From Tersicoccus solisilvae (GTDB taxonomy: Bacteria > Actinomycetota > Actinomycetes > Actinomycetales > Micrococcaceae): a DNA stretch of 64,000 nucleotides. The notes below the pieces were generated by a model. It was not told the DNA's origin. It saw nothing but the letters and a program-made list of their open reading frames with translations, and made no database searches. Numbering within the stretch: position 1 is the first letter of the stretch; each line of letters opens with the position of its first letter. The stretch covers positions 310,001 to 374,000 of the forward strand of contig NZ_BMJI01000001.1 in the NCBI RefSeq assembly GCF_014643255.1, in the 5' to 3' direction. Position numbers and translations under genes: made by a program. Positions 37,322 to 46,049 of the stretch are shown piece by piece.

Positions 37322-39466
37322 ATGACCGACTCTCCCGAGCACCCCGCGACCGCCAGTCTCTCCACCGACCGCCTGCACGCCCTCGCCCGCGCCTGGCGGG
37401 TCGACACGACGGTCACCGGGTTCGACGGCGTCACCCGGGACGTGCCCGCCGCCACGCTCGTCGCCGTGCTCGCCGCCCTCGGCGTCACCGTGCGCGACGA
37501 CGCGGAGGTCGACGCCGCCCTGGCCGACCGGGAACTCGCGCCCTGGCGGCGACTGCTGCCGCCCGTCCTCGTCGTCACCGAGGGCGAGGAGCGCGCGTTC
37601 CCCGTGCACGTCCCGCACGGGGACGACGTGCTCGTCTGGGTCGAGACCGAGGACGGCCGCAACCTCTCCGTGCCGCAGCGCGACGTGTGGACGGAGCCAC
37701 GCGAGGTGGACGGCCGGCTGACCGGGCGTGCCACGTTCGCCGTGCCGGCCGGGCTGCCGCTGGGCTGGCACACCGTCGGCGCGAAGTCGGGCAACCAGCT
37801 CGGCAGCTGCCGCCTGATCGTCACGCCGCGCCGGCTGGCGACCGCCGACACCGTCGGCGCCACCCGGCAGTGGGGCCTGATGACGCAGCTCTACTCCGTG
37901 CGCTCCCGTCGCTCCTGGGGCGTCGGCGACCTCGCCGACCTCGCCGACCTGGCGTCGATCAGCGGGGCCGAGGGCGCCGGCTGGCTGCTGATCAACCCGC
38001 TGCACGCCGCCGAGCCGGCCCCGCCCGTCGAGCCGTCCCCCTACCTGCCGACCAGCCGCCGGTTCTTCCACCCGCTCTACATCCGGGTGGAGGACATCCC
38101 CGAGTACGCGTACCTGCCCGGACCGGAACGGGCGCGCGTCGCGGACCTGGCGAGCGCCTGCTCCGCGGCCAACACGAGCGTCGACGCCATCGACCGGGAC
38201 CCCGTCTACACGGCCAAGCTCGAGGCGCTGGCGCTCGTCCACGCCGTCGAGCGCGGTCCGTGGCGGCAGGACGCGTATGCGCGGTTCGTGCAGCGTGAGG
38301 GCGCCGGGTTGCGGGACTTCGCCCTCTGGTGCGCGCTCCGGGAGCGCCACGATCCCGACGCCGGTGACTGGGTCAACCCCGACCTGTCCGACGCGCAGAT
38401 CGGCCGGCTGCGATCGGAGCTGGCCGACCGCATCGACTTCTTCTGCTGGTTGCAGTTCGTGGCCGACGAGCAGCTCGCCGCCGCGCAGCGGGTGGCCGAG
38501 GGCGCGGGCATGGGCGTCGGCATCCTGCACGACCTCGCCGTCGGGGTCCACCGGCAGGGCTCGGACGCGTGGACCCTGCGCCACGTGCTCGCCCCCGGCG
38601 TGACCGTGGGCGCGCCCGCCGACATGTACAGCGCGCTCGGGCAGAACTGGAACCAGCCGCCGTGGCACCCGGAGCGGCTCGCCGAGGCCGGGTACGTCCC
38701 GTTCCGCGACATGCTGCGCACCATCCTGCGGCACGCCGGCGGCATCCGGGTGGATCACATCCTCGGCCTGTTCCGGCTGTGGTGGGTGCCGGAGGGCACC
38801 GTCGCGGCGGATGGCGCCTACGTGGGCTACGACCACGAGGCGATGATCGGCGTCCTCGCCCTGGAGGCCCAGCGCGCCGGCGCCGTGGTGATCGGGGAGG
38901 ACCTGGGGCTCTTCGAACCGTGGGTGCGGCGCTACCTGGCCGACCGCGGCATCCTCGGCACCTCCATCCTCTGGTTCGAGTTCGACGAGGCGCACGACCC
39001 GCTGCCCGTCGAGCGGTACCGCCGGCTCTGCCTGGCCAGCGTCAACACGCACGACCTGCCGCCGACCGCCGGGTACCTCAGCGGGGAGCACATCCGGCTG
39101 CGGGAACGGCTCGGCCTGCTCGACGCCCCGCTCGAGCAGGAGCTGGCGGCCGACCGGGCCGAGCAGGAGGCGTTCCTCGTGCTCGCCCGGGAGCGGGGAC
39201 TGCTGCCCGAGGGCGCGGACGAGGAGCACACCATCGCCGCGCTGTACGAGCTGCTCGGTGCCTCGCCGGCGTGTCTGATCGGGGTCTCCCTCGTCGACGC
39301 GGTGGGGGAGAAGCGCGTGCAGAACCAGCCCGGCACCAAGGACGAGTACCCGAACTGGCGGGTGCCGCTCGCCGACGCCGACGGTGCGGCGGTCCTGGTG
39401 GAGGACCTGGCCGCCAGCCGGCGCGCCCGCGGGCTGTTCGCGACGGTCGCCCGCGCGCTGCGCTGA
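37322..39466 (+). CDS. malQ: 4-alpha-glucanotransferase
   Basis: This 714-residue enzyme belongs to glycoside hydrolase family 77. After an N-terminal actinobacterial extension (about residues 1-180) the TIM barrel contains MTQLYSVRSRRSWGVGDLAD, then GGIRVDHILGLFRLWW with the catalytic Asp and VVIGEDLGLF with the acid/base Glu. NTHDLPPTAG carries the transition-state His-Asp pair. It rearranges alpha-1,4-glucans and is used in maltodextrin and glycogen turnover. It is the last gene before the sigma factor. Confidence 0.92.
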   Translation: MTDSPEHPATASLSTDRLHALARAWRVDTTVTGFDGVTRDVPAATLVAVLAALGVTVRDDAEVDAALADRELAPWRRLLPPVLVVTEGEERAFPVHVPHGDDVLVWVETEDGRNLSVPQRDVWTEPREVDGRLTGRATFAVPAGLPLGWHTVGAKSGNQLGSCRLIVTPRRLATADTVGATRQWGLMTQLYSVRSRRSWGVGDLADLADLASISGAEGAGWLLINPLHAAEPAPPVEPSPYLPTSRRFFHPLYIRVEDIPEYAYLPGPERARVADLASACSAANTSVDAIDRDPVYTAKLEALALVHAVERGPWRQDAYARFVQREGAGLRDFALWCALRERHDPDAGDWVNPDLSDAQIGRLRSELADRIDFFCWLQFVADEQLAAAQRVAEGAGMGVGILHDLAVGVHRQGSDAWTLRHVLAPGVTVGAPADMYSALGQNWNQPPWHPERLAEAGYVPFRDMLRTILRHAGGIRVDHILGLFRLWWVPEGTVAADGAYVGYDHEAMIGVLALEAQRAGAVVIGEDLGLFEPWVRRYLADRGILGTSILWFEFDEAHDPLPVERYRRLCLASVNTHDLPPTAGYLSGEHIRLRERLGLLDAPLEQELAADRAEQEAFLVLARERGLLPEGADEEHTIAALYELLGASPACLIGVSLVDAVGEKRVQNQPGTKDEYPNWRVPLADADGAAVLVEDLAASRRARGLFATVARALR

Positions 39467-39633
39467 CCTCGGGCAATCCGGCCTCTCGACCCGCTCCGAA
39501 CAGGGGGTGTCGTCATCCGACGACGGCCCACTCGAGCCGGGGCCGGGCAGGAGGTGGGGTCGTGATCACCCGTCGGGTCGGTCATGCGCCTGCCCCGTGG
39601 CATCGAGCCGGGCGCTCCGGGGGGAGCGCGTTG

Positions 39634-39661
39634 CGTCGGGCGGCGTGGGGGCCGCCCGACG
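39634..39661. terminator. 11-bp hairpin between malQ and sigK
   Basis: CGTCGGGCGGC and its exact complement (39634-39644, 39651-39661) form a stem with a 6-nt loop in the 268-bp gap. It is probably the terminator of malQ; without a T-run an attenuator-like role before sigK is also possible. Nothing else is seen in the gap. Confidence 0.4.
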
Positions 39662-39734
39662 TCTCGTGCGGTGGGGCGCCCCTCCCGCGCGGCGCTCCGT
39701 CGGTCGGAGCCGGGCGAGGTGACATGCTGGGACC

Positions 39735-40313
39735 ATGATGACGCCGCCGGACTCCGCGAGGGCGTCCGACGCGTATCTGGAATCCGTGATGGCACGGGTG
39801 GCCGGCGGCGATCGGGACGCGTTCAGCGACCTGTACGACGCGACCTCCGGCCACCTGTTCGCGGTGATCCAGAAGGTGCTGCGCAACCAGGCGCTCAGCG
39901 AGGAGGTCCTCCAGGACGCCTACGTGCAGATCTGGCAGCAGGCCGCCTCCTACCAGGCCGGCCGCGGCCGGGTGATCACGTGGTGTCTGACGCTGGCACA
40001 CCGCCGGGCCGTCGACCGGGTCCGGTCGGTGCGTGCCAGCCGGGAGCGGGATCTGACGCAGGGCGCGAAGGAGTACCAGGAGTCCTACGACGACGTCGAG
40101 GACACCGTGGCCATCCGGCTGGAGGCCGAACGCGTCGACCGGGCGATGGCGGAACTGAACGCCGGCCAGGCGGCCGCGATCAAGCTCGCCTACTACGGCG
40201 GGTACACGCAGCAGGAGATCGCCCGGATCATGGACCTCCCCCTGGGGACGGTCAAGACGAGGATCCGGGACGGCATGAGCAGACTTCGCACGACATTGGG
40301 GGTGAGGACATGA
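39735..40313 (+). CDS. sigK: ECF sigma factor, SigK-like
   Basis: This 192-residue sigma factor has region 2 at about residues 25-90 (FSDLYDATSGHLFAVIQKVL, then DAYVQIWQQA) and region 4 at about 135-185 (IKLAYYGGYTQQEIARIMD with LPLGTVKTRIRDG). It directs transcription of a small regulon, often including redox or membrane-protein genes in actinobacteria. CATGCT lies 6 nt before the ATG, so it is probably leaderless. The stop overlaps the anti-sigma start by 4 bp. Confidence 0.87.
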   Translation: MMTPPDSARASDAYLESVMARVAGGDRDAFSDLYDATSGHLFAVIQKVLRNQALSEEVLQDAYVQIWQQAASYQAGRGRVITWCLTLAHRRAVDRVRSVRASRERDLTQGAKEYQESYDDVEDTVAIRLEAERVDRAMAELNAGQAAAIKLAYYGGYTQQEIARIMDLPLGTVKTRIRDGMSRLRTTLGVRT

Positions 40314-41119
40314 GCGAGCAGCACGACGACCACGGACCGGACTTCTCCGACGTCGAGGCCGAGCTCGGCCTCGGCCTGCCCCCGCTCCCCCCACCGCCCG
40401 CGCTCAAGGCCCGCGTGCTGGCGGCGATCGCCGACCTGCCGCAGCAGGCGCCCGCCCGCGCCGAGGCGCCGACGGAACCGCAGCGGGTCACGCCGCTGCC
40501 GGTGACGCGGCCGCACGAGACGGTGCCCGGGCCGGCCGGCCGTGCCCCGGGGGACGGTGCCGGAGCCGACACCGCGGCGGACCGTCCCGAGCCCGTCCAC
40601 GACGGCCGCGACGCCGACGTGGTGCAGCTCCGCCGGTGGCGTCGCACCGCGGCGTGGCTCGGCGCGGCCGCCGCCGTCCTGCTCGTCGCCGGCGTGGCTC
40701 TCGGGGGCTGGGCGAGCAGCCTGAACCAGCAACGGGTGGACGCCGAGCAGCGGCTGAGCGATCAGGCGGCCCGCCAGAACGCCGCCCTGGAGGTGTTCAC
40801 GGCGCCGGACGCCGTCATCCGCGCCGCACAGGCCGGGACCGGAGGATCGGTGAGCATCGCCTCGTCGAAGTCGCTGAACCGGTCGGCGGTGATCAGCCGC
40901 GACCTCCCGGCGCTGAGCGCGAACCAGACCTACGAGCTCTGGTACCTCACCGGCCAGCAGGCGCGGGCGGCGGGCACGTTCTCGGCCTCCGGCGGTGTCG
41001 CCTACACGTCGCTGGAGGGCCGGCTCGACGGTGCCACGCACATCGGGATGACGGTCGAGCCCGCCGGGGGATCACCGGCGCCGACGACGACGCCGATCGT
41101 CGTCCAGCCCACCGCCTGA
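40310..41119 (+). CDS. rskA: RskA-like anti-sigma factor, single-pass membrane protein
   Basis: This 269-residue protein has a cytosolic N-terminal part with a short PPALKARVLAAIADL helix, a charged linker, one membrane helix (about residues 112-134) and an extracytoplasmic RskA domain (LSANQTYELWYLTG and GMTVEPAGGSP). It would hold the upstream sigma factor until released by proteolysis. The ATG overlaps the sigma stop (40310-40313), which suggests translational coupling. The cytosolic part is short compared with a full zinc-type anti-sigma fold. Confidence 0.85.
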   Translation: MSEQHDDHGPDFSDVEAELGLGLPPLPPPPALKARVLAAIADLPQQAPARAEAPTEPQRVTPLPVTRPHETVPGPAGRAPGDGAGADTAADRPEPVHDGRDADVVQLRRWRRTAAWLGAAAAVLLVAGVALGGWASSLNQQRVDAEQRLSDQAARQNAALEVFTAPDAVIRAAQAGTGGSVSIASSKSLNRSAVISRDLPALSANQTYELWYLTGQQARAAGTFSASGGVAYTSLEGRLDGATHIGMTVEPAGGSPAPTTTPIVVQPTA

Positions 41120-41150
41120 CGGCGGCGTCCTCGCGCTGGGGCCGGCCCGG

Positions 41151-42395
41151 TCACAGCGCGGCGCGGATCACCCCGGCCAGGCGCCGCACGCCCTCGGCGA
41201 TGGCGTCCTCCTCCACGGCGCTGAAGGACAGCCGCAGGCTGGCGCTCGGCCCGTCCGCGGCGGTGAAGGCACTGCCCGGCACGAAGACGACGCCGGCCTC
41301 GATGGCCGGGGCGAGCAGCGTCTCGGCGTCCAGGTGGCCCGGCAGCGTCAGCCACACGAAGAACCCGCCGGTCGGCGTCGTCCACTGCACGCCGTCCGGC
41401 ATGGCGGACTCCAGGGCCGCGACCATCGCCTCCGCCCGCGTCCGGTAGACCTCGCGATACGAGCGGACCTGTCCGACCCAGTCGAACCGATGCAGGTACT
41501 CGACGGCGAGCATCTGGTTGAACGCCGGCGGGCACAGCACCACGCACTCGTTCGCCAGGTACAGGCGACGTTTCAGGTGCGCGGGAGCCAGCAGCCAGCC
41601 CAGCCGCAGGCCGGGGGCGAAGATCTTGGAGAACGTGCCGAGGTAGACGACGTCGTCCGGGTTGTCCGCCCGCAGCGGCCGCGCCGGCTCGCCGTCGAAC
41701 GCGAGCATCCCGTAGGGGTTGTCCTCGACGACGAGGACGTTGGCGGCCCGGCACACGTCGACCACGCGCTGCCGCCGGTCCGCGGCCAGCACCGCGCCGG
41801 ACGGGTTGGCGAACGACGGGATCGTGTAGAGGAACTTGACCCGCTTGCCCTCCGCGGTCACGGCCGCGATGGCGGCCTCGAGGGCGTCCGGCAGCAGCCC
41901 GTGCTCGTCGGAGTCCACGGGCCGCACGTCCACCTCGTACGCCTCGAACGTGTTCAGGGCACCGACGTAGGTCGGGTCCTCGGTGAGCACGACGTCGCCC
42001 GGGTCGCAGAACACCCGGGTGCACGCGTCGAGGGCGGACTGGGCACCCGTCGTCACGACGACGTTCTCCGGCACCGCGTCCGTGATCGCCTCCTCGGCCA
42101 TCACCGTGCAGATCGCCCGGCGCAGCTCGTCGGTGCCCTGACCGCTGCCGTACTGCAGTGCGGTGGCGCCGTGCTCGGCGATCAGGTCCCGGGCGATGTC
42201 CCCGAGCTCGTCCATCGGCAGCGTCTGCAGGAACGGGTTCCCGCCGGCCAGCGAGATCAAGCCCGGCCGCATCGAGATGTCGAAGACGTTGCGCACCGCG
42301 GACTGCTTGATGTGCAGCGCCCGCGCCGAGAAGAGGGTCTCGTGGCGATGGGCGTCGGTGAGCCGGGTCGCGACGTCCGGGAGAGGGGTGTTCAT
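41151..42395 (-). CDS. PLP-dependent class I aminotransferase
   Basis: This 414-residue enzyme opens with MRPGLISLAGGNPFLQTLP, typical of the 2-aminoadipate/LysN and MocR-core family, and has VVTTGAQSALD, YGMLAFDGE and the PLP-lysine site GTFSKIFAPGLRLGWLLAP. It moves amino groups between an amino acid and a 2-oxoacid; the natural donor is unknown. TAGGCT (plus-strand 42402-42407) is 6 nt before the ATG, so it is probably leaderless. It is divergent from the GST-like gene. Confidence 0.85.
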   Translation of the reverse strand: MNTPLPDVATRLTDAHRHETLFSARALHIKQSAVRNVFDISMRPGLISLAGGNPFLQTLPMDELGDIARDLIAEHGATALQYGSGQGTDELRRAICTVMAEEAITDAVPENVVVTTGAQSALDACTRVFCDPGDVVLTEDPTYVGALNTFEAYEVDVRPVDSDEHGLLPDALEAAIAAVTAEGKRVKFLYTIPSFANPSGAVLAADRRQRVVDVCRAANVLVVEDNPYGMLAFDGEPARPLRADNPDDVVYLGTFSKIFAPGLRLGWLLAPAHLKRRLYLANECVVLCPPAFNQMLAVEYLHRFDWVGQVRSYREVYRTRAEAMVAALESAMPDGVQWTTPTGGFFVWLTLPGHLDAETLLAPAIEAGVVFVPGSAFTAADGPSASLRLSFSAVEEDAIAEGVRRLAGVIRAAL

Positions 42396-42485
42396 CCGGC
42401 CAGCCTAACGGCGGGTTTCCCATCGGTCACCCGTTGATTCCCCACCCTGCGGGTCGCCGGGACGGGTCGCTCCTAGACTGGCGCC

Positions 42486-43538
42486 ATGACGCAGAGCGAG
42501 CAGCAGGCAACGCCGACCGACGAGTTCACCACCCGCGGTGCCTACGTGCACGAGGGCGAGGAGTACACGCGGGACACCGCGTACATCGAGGACCGGATCA
42601 CCCGGGACGGCCGGGACGGCTGGCCGGTGGAGGCGGGCCGGTACCGGCTGATCGCGGCGCGGGCGTGCCCCTGGGCCAATCGCACGATCATCGTGCGCCG
42701 CCTGCTCGGGCTCGAGGACGCCATCTCCCTGGGCCTGCCCGGCCCCACCCACGACGCGCGGTCGTGGACGTTCGATCTCGACCCCGACGGCAGGGATCCG
42801 GTGCTCGGCATCGAACGGCTGCAGCAGGCGTTCTTCGCGCGATTCCCGGACTACCCGCGCGGCATCACCGTCCCGGCGATCGTCGACGTGCCCACGGGCG
42901 GCGTCGTGACGAACGACTTCGCCCAGATCACCCTCGACTTCTCCACCGAGTGGGTGGATCACCACCGGCCGGGCGCCCCGGCGCTGTACCCGCAGGACCT
43001 GCGCGAGGAGATCGACACGGTCAACCGCCGCGTCTACACCGAGGTCAACAACGGCGTGTACCGGTGCGGGTTCGCCGGCAGCCAGGACACCTACGAGGCG
43101 GCGTACGACCGGTTGTTCACCGCCCTGGACTGGCTGGAGGACCGGCTGACGACGCAGCGCTACCTGGTCGGCGACACCATCACCGAGGCCGACGTGCGGC
43201 TGTTCACGACCCTGGTCCGCTTCGACGCCGTCTACCACGGCCACTTCAAGTGCAACCGGTCCACGCTGTCCGAGCTGCCGGTGCTCTCCGCCTACGCCCG
43301 GGACCTGTTCCAGACGCCGGGGTTCGGCGACACGGTGGACTTCGTGCAGATCAAGCGGCACTACTACATCGTGCACAAGGACCTGAACCCGACGCAGATC
43401 GTCCCGGTCGGCCCGGACACCGGCTTCTGGCGCACGGAGCACGGTCGGGAACGGCTCGGCGGGTCGCCCTTCGGCGCCGGCACGGCGCCCGGCCCGGTCC
43501 GCGCGGGCGAGGAGGTCACCCCCGGACACGGAGCCTGA
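42486..43538 (+). CDS. Glutathionyl-hydroquinone-reductase-like protein
   Basis: This 350-residue protein has the Xi-class glutathione-transferase layout: a thioredoxin-like front with catalytic Cys61 in ARACPWANRTII, then DYPRGITVPAIVDV, and a helical C-terminal domain with VGDTITEADVRLFTTLVRFD and VYHGHFKCNR. The family removes thiol adducts from hydroquinones. Actinobacteria of this kind make mycothiol, so the actual thiol may be mycothiol. TAGACT (42474-42479) is 6 nt before the ATG. Confidence 0.85.
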   Translation: MTQSEQQATPTDEFTTRGAYVHEGEEYTRDTAYIEDRITRDGRDGWPVEAGRYRLIAARACPWANRTIIVRRLLGLEDAISLGLPGPTHDARSWTFDLDPDGRDPVLGIERLQQAFFARFPDYPRGITVPAIVDVPTGGVVTNDFAQITLDFSTEWVDHHRPGAPALYPQDLREEIDTVNRRVYTEVNNGVYRCGFAGSQDTYEAAYDRLFTALDWLEDRLTTQRYLVGDTITEADVRLFTTLVRFDAVYHGHFKCNRSTLSELPVLSAYARDLFQTPGFGDTVDFVQIKRHYYIVHKDLNPTQIVPVGPDTGFWRTEHGRERLGGSPFGAGTAPGPVRAGEEVTPGHGA

Positions 43539-43612
43539 GCCCGGGGACCGGACCCGCCGCGGCTGACCTGCGGCACCTGCTTGAGGGTTGAACGTCGTGA
43601 CATCATCGGGGC

Positions 43613-44095
43613 ATGGTGGCGACGTGGCTGGATGCACAGGAGCGGGACGCCTGGCTGGCCTTCCTGTTCACCTCGATGCTGGTGCCCGCCGAACTCGACA
43701 AGCAGCTGCAGCGCGCCGGCCGACTGTCCTTCTTCGACTACTCCGTGCTGGCGCACTTGTCCGAGGCGCGTGACCGGACCCGCACGATGAGCGATCTGGC
43801 CGCCTGCACGTCGTCGTCCCTGTCCCGGCTCTCCCACGTGGTGACCAAGCTGGAGAAGCGGGACTGGGTGGAGCGGTCCGCGTCGGCCGAGGACGGGCGC
43901 GTGACGGTGGCCCGGCTGACGGACGACGGCTTCGCGCTGCTGGCCGCGCTCGCGCCCCGGCACGTCGCGCGGGTGCGGGAACTCGTGTTCGACGCCCTCG
44001 ACGAGCGGGACGTGCACGACCTCGACCGGGTCAGCCGCAAGATGCTCGCCAACATCGACGAGGACCACTGGTTCTTCCGCCGCGACGAGGACTGA
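43613..44095 (+). CDS. MarR-family transcriptional regulator
   Basis: This 160-residue winged-helix regulator has a recognition helix in SSSLSRLSHVVTKLEKRDWV and a wing near DGRVTVARLTDDG. It lies 74 bp behind the GST-like gene in the same direction and could respond to oxidants or phenolics. CATCAT lies 6 nt before the ATG. No strong dyad is seen upstream. Confidence 0.85.
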   Translation: MVATWLDAQERDAWLAFLFTSMLVPAELDKQLQRAGRLSFFDYSVLAHLSEARDRTRTMSDLAACTSSSLSRLSHVVTKLEKRDWVERSASAEDGRVTVARLTDDGFALLAALAPRHVARVRELVFDALDERDVHDLDRVSRKMLANIDEDHWFFRRDED

Positions 44096-44216
44096 CATTC
44101 GCCGGCGTGGGACCGGGTGGCGATCGACGGCGGTCGTCAGTACGCTGATGAATTGTCCGCTTCCCGTCCGCGCGGCGCCGGTCCTTCGCACCGCGCGACG
44201 ACCCGATGGAGGTGCC

Positions 44217-45125
44217 ATGTCCGAGACGAACGACAGCGACCAGACCACCGTGCAGAACCCGGTCGACCAGCACGAGTCGATCAGCCCGCCGGAGCAGCAC
44301 CAGGACCCGCCCGGCCTGGACAGCGAGATGACCCCGACCGCCGACCTCGGCGAGGAGTCCTACACCGGGGCGGACCGTCTCGCCGGGCGCCGCGCCCTGA
44401 TCACGGGTGCGGACTCCGGCATCGGTGCCGCCGTGGCGATCGCCTTCGCCCGGGAGGGCGCCGACGTCGCCCTCGCCTACACCCCGGCCGAACAGAGCGA
44501 CGCCGAACGCATCGCGGGCCTGGTGCGCGACGCGGGCCGGACTGCCGTGCTGCTGCCGGGCGATCTGCTGGACCGCGACTACCGCAACGGCCTCGTCGAC
44601 CGCGCCGCCACCGAGCTCGGCGGCCTCGACATCCTGGTGAACAACGCCGGCAAGCAGGTGGCCGTCGAGACGCTCGAGGAGCTGACCGACGAGCAGGTCG
44701 AGCAGACCTTCGACATCAACATCGTGGCCATGTACGCGCTGTCCCGGGCGGCCCTGAAGCATCTGCCCGCGGGCGGCGCGATCATCAACACCACGTCGAT
44801 CCAGGCGTACGAGCCGTCCCCGACGCTGCTGGACTATGCGGCGACGAAGGCGGCGATCAACGCCTTCACCAAGGGCCTGGCCCAGCAGCTGGCCGAGCGT
44901 GGCATCCGCGTCAACGCCGTGGCGCCCGGGCCGATCTGGACGCCGCTGCAGGTCTCCGGCGGCCAGCCGAAGGAGGCGCTGCCCGAGTTCGGCAAGAGCA
45001 CACCGCTCGGCCGCGCCGGCCAGCCCGCCGAGCTCGCCCCGGCCTACGTCTTCCTGGCCTCCGCCGAGTCGAGCTACGTGCTCGGCGAGACGCTCAACGT
45101 CAACGGCGGTATGCCCGCACCGTGA
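44217..45125 (+). CDS. SDR-family oxidoreductase with acidic N-terminal tail
   Basis: This 302-residue protein has a 55-residue hydrophilic tail followed by an SDR core: ALITGADSGIGAAVAIAFA (NAD(P) loop), DILVNNAGKQV, catalytic Ser in NTTSIQAYEPS and YAATKAAINAF with the Tyr-x-x-x-Lys pair. It resembles the general stress YghA/YdaD type. ATG 44217 (GATGGAGGTGCC upstream) is preferred to an earlier start at 44148. The substrate is unknown. Confidence 0.87.
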   Translation: MSETNDSDQTTVQNPVDQHESISPPEQHQDPPGLDSEMTPTADLGEESYTGADRLAGRRALITGADSGIGAAVAIAFAREGADVALAYTPAEQSDAERIAGLVRDAGRTAVLLPGDLLDRDYRNGLVDRAATELGGLDILVNNAGKQVAVETLEELTDEQVEQTFDINIVAMYALSRAALKHLPAGGAIINTTSIQAYEPSPTLLDYAATKAAINAFTKGLAQQLAERGIRVNAVAPGPIWTPLQVSGGQPKEALPEFGKSTPLGRAGQPAELAPAYVFLASAESSYVLGETLNVNGGMPAP

Positions 45126-45208
45126 TCGTGGCCGTCTCCTCCCCGTCGACGGGCGGCCGTTCACCCGGTGTTCGGCCGCTCGTCGCCCGTCGTCCCTAGC
45201 GTGCCCTC

Positions 45209-46012
45209 ATGGCGGGACGATTCGTGGCCCTCGGCGACTCCTTCACCGAGGGCGTCGGCGACTGGAACGCCGCCCGGCCCAACGGCGTGAAGGGCTGGGC
45301 GGACCGGGTCGCCCGGCAGCTGGCCCGGCAGGATCCCGCCTGGGAGTACGCCAACCTCGCGATCCGCAGCAAGCGGCTGCGCCAGATCGTCGCGGAGCAG
45401 CTCGGGCCGGCGCTGGCCCTGCGGCCCACCCTCGTCACGCTCTACGCCGGTGGGAACGACATCCTGGACCTGCGCACCGACGTCGTCGCGCTGATGGCGC
45501 AGTACGAGGAGTGCGTCGCCGCGCTCGCGGCCAGCGGCGCGCGCGTGGTCCTGTTCACCGGCTACGACCTGAAGATCAGCCCGCTGCTCGAGCCGTTCCG
45601 GCGCCGGCACGACGTCTACAACGACGAGGTGCGCCGGATCAGCGCGGCGCACGGCACCGACCTGATCGACTTCTGGTCCCTCACCGCCTACCGGGACCCA
45701 CGGTTGTGGGATCCGGACCGGATGCACATGTCGACCGCCGGTCACCGGTACATGACGGCCCGGGTGCTCGAGACCCTCGGCGTGCGGTACGTGCCGAACC
45801 TGCCCGACGACGACCCCGAGCGGCGCGGTGTGCGGCAGGCCCTGCGGGCCGAGCGGGAGTGGGTCACCGACTGGGTGCTGCCCATGTTCGGGCGGAAGCT
45901 GCGCGGCGTCACGCTCGGGGACGACCTCGAGCCCCGCTGGCCGGACCCGATCCGCCCGGCGGAGGGCATGAAGCGGTTGGCCCGGGCGAGGATGGCGCGG
46001 CTGGCAGGATAG
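45209..46012 (+). CDS. SGNH/GDSL hydrolase
   Basis: This 267-residue cytosolic hydrolase has block I GDSFTEGVGDW with Ser11, block III LYAGGNDILDLRT, and block V DRMHMSTAGHRYM with the Asp/His pair. It is an esterase or lipase-like enzyme without a signal peptide. TAGCGT (45197-45202) is 6 nt before the ATG, so it is probably leaderless. It is followed 37 bp later by an acyl-CoA-synthetase-like gene. Confidence 0.85.
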   Translation: MAGRFVALGDSFTEGVGDWNAARPNGVKGWADRVARQLARQDPAWEYANLAIRSKRLRQIVAEQLGPALALRPTLVTLYAGGNDILDLRTDVVALMAQYEECVAALAASGARVVLFTGYDLKISPLLEPFRRRHDVYNDEVRRISAAHGTDLIDFWSLTAYRDPRLWDPDRMHMSTAGHRYMTARVLETLGVRYVPNLPDDDPERRGVRQALRAEREWVTDWVLPMFGRKLRGVTLGDDLEPRWPDPIRPAEGMKRLARARMARLAG

Positions 46013-46049
46013 GGGCACCCGTCAGCTCCGAGGCCGGAGGGAGTCTCCC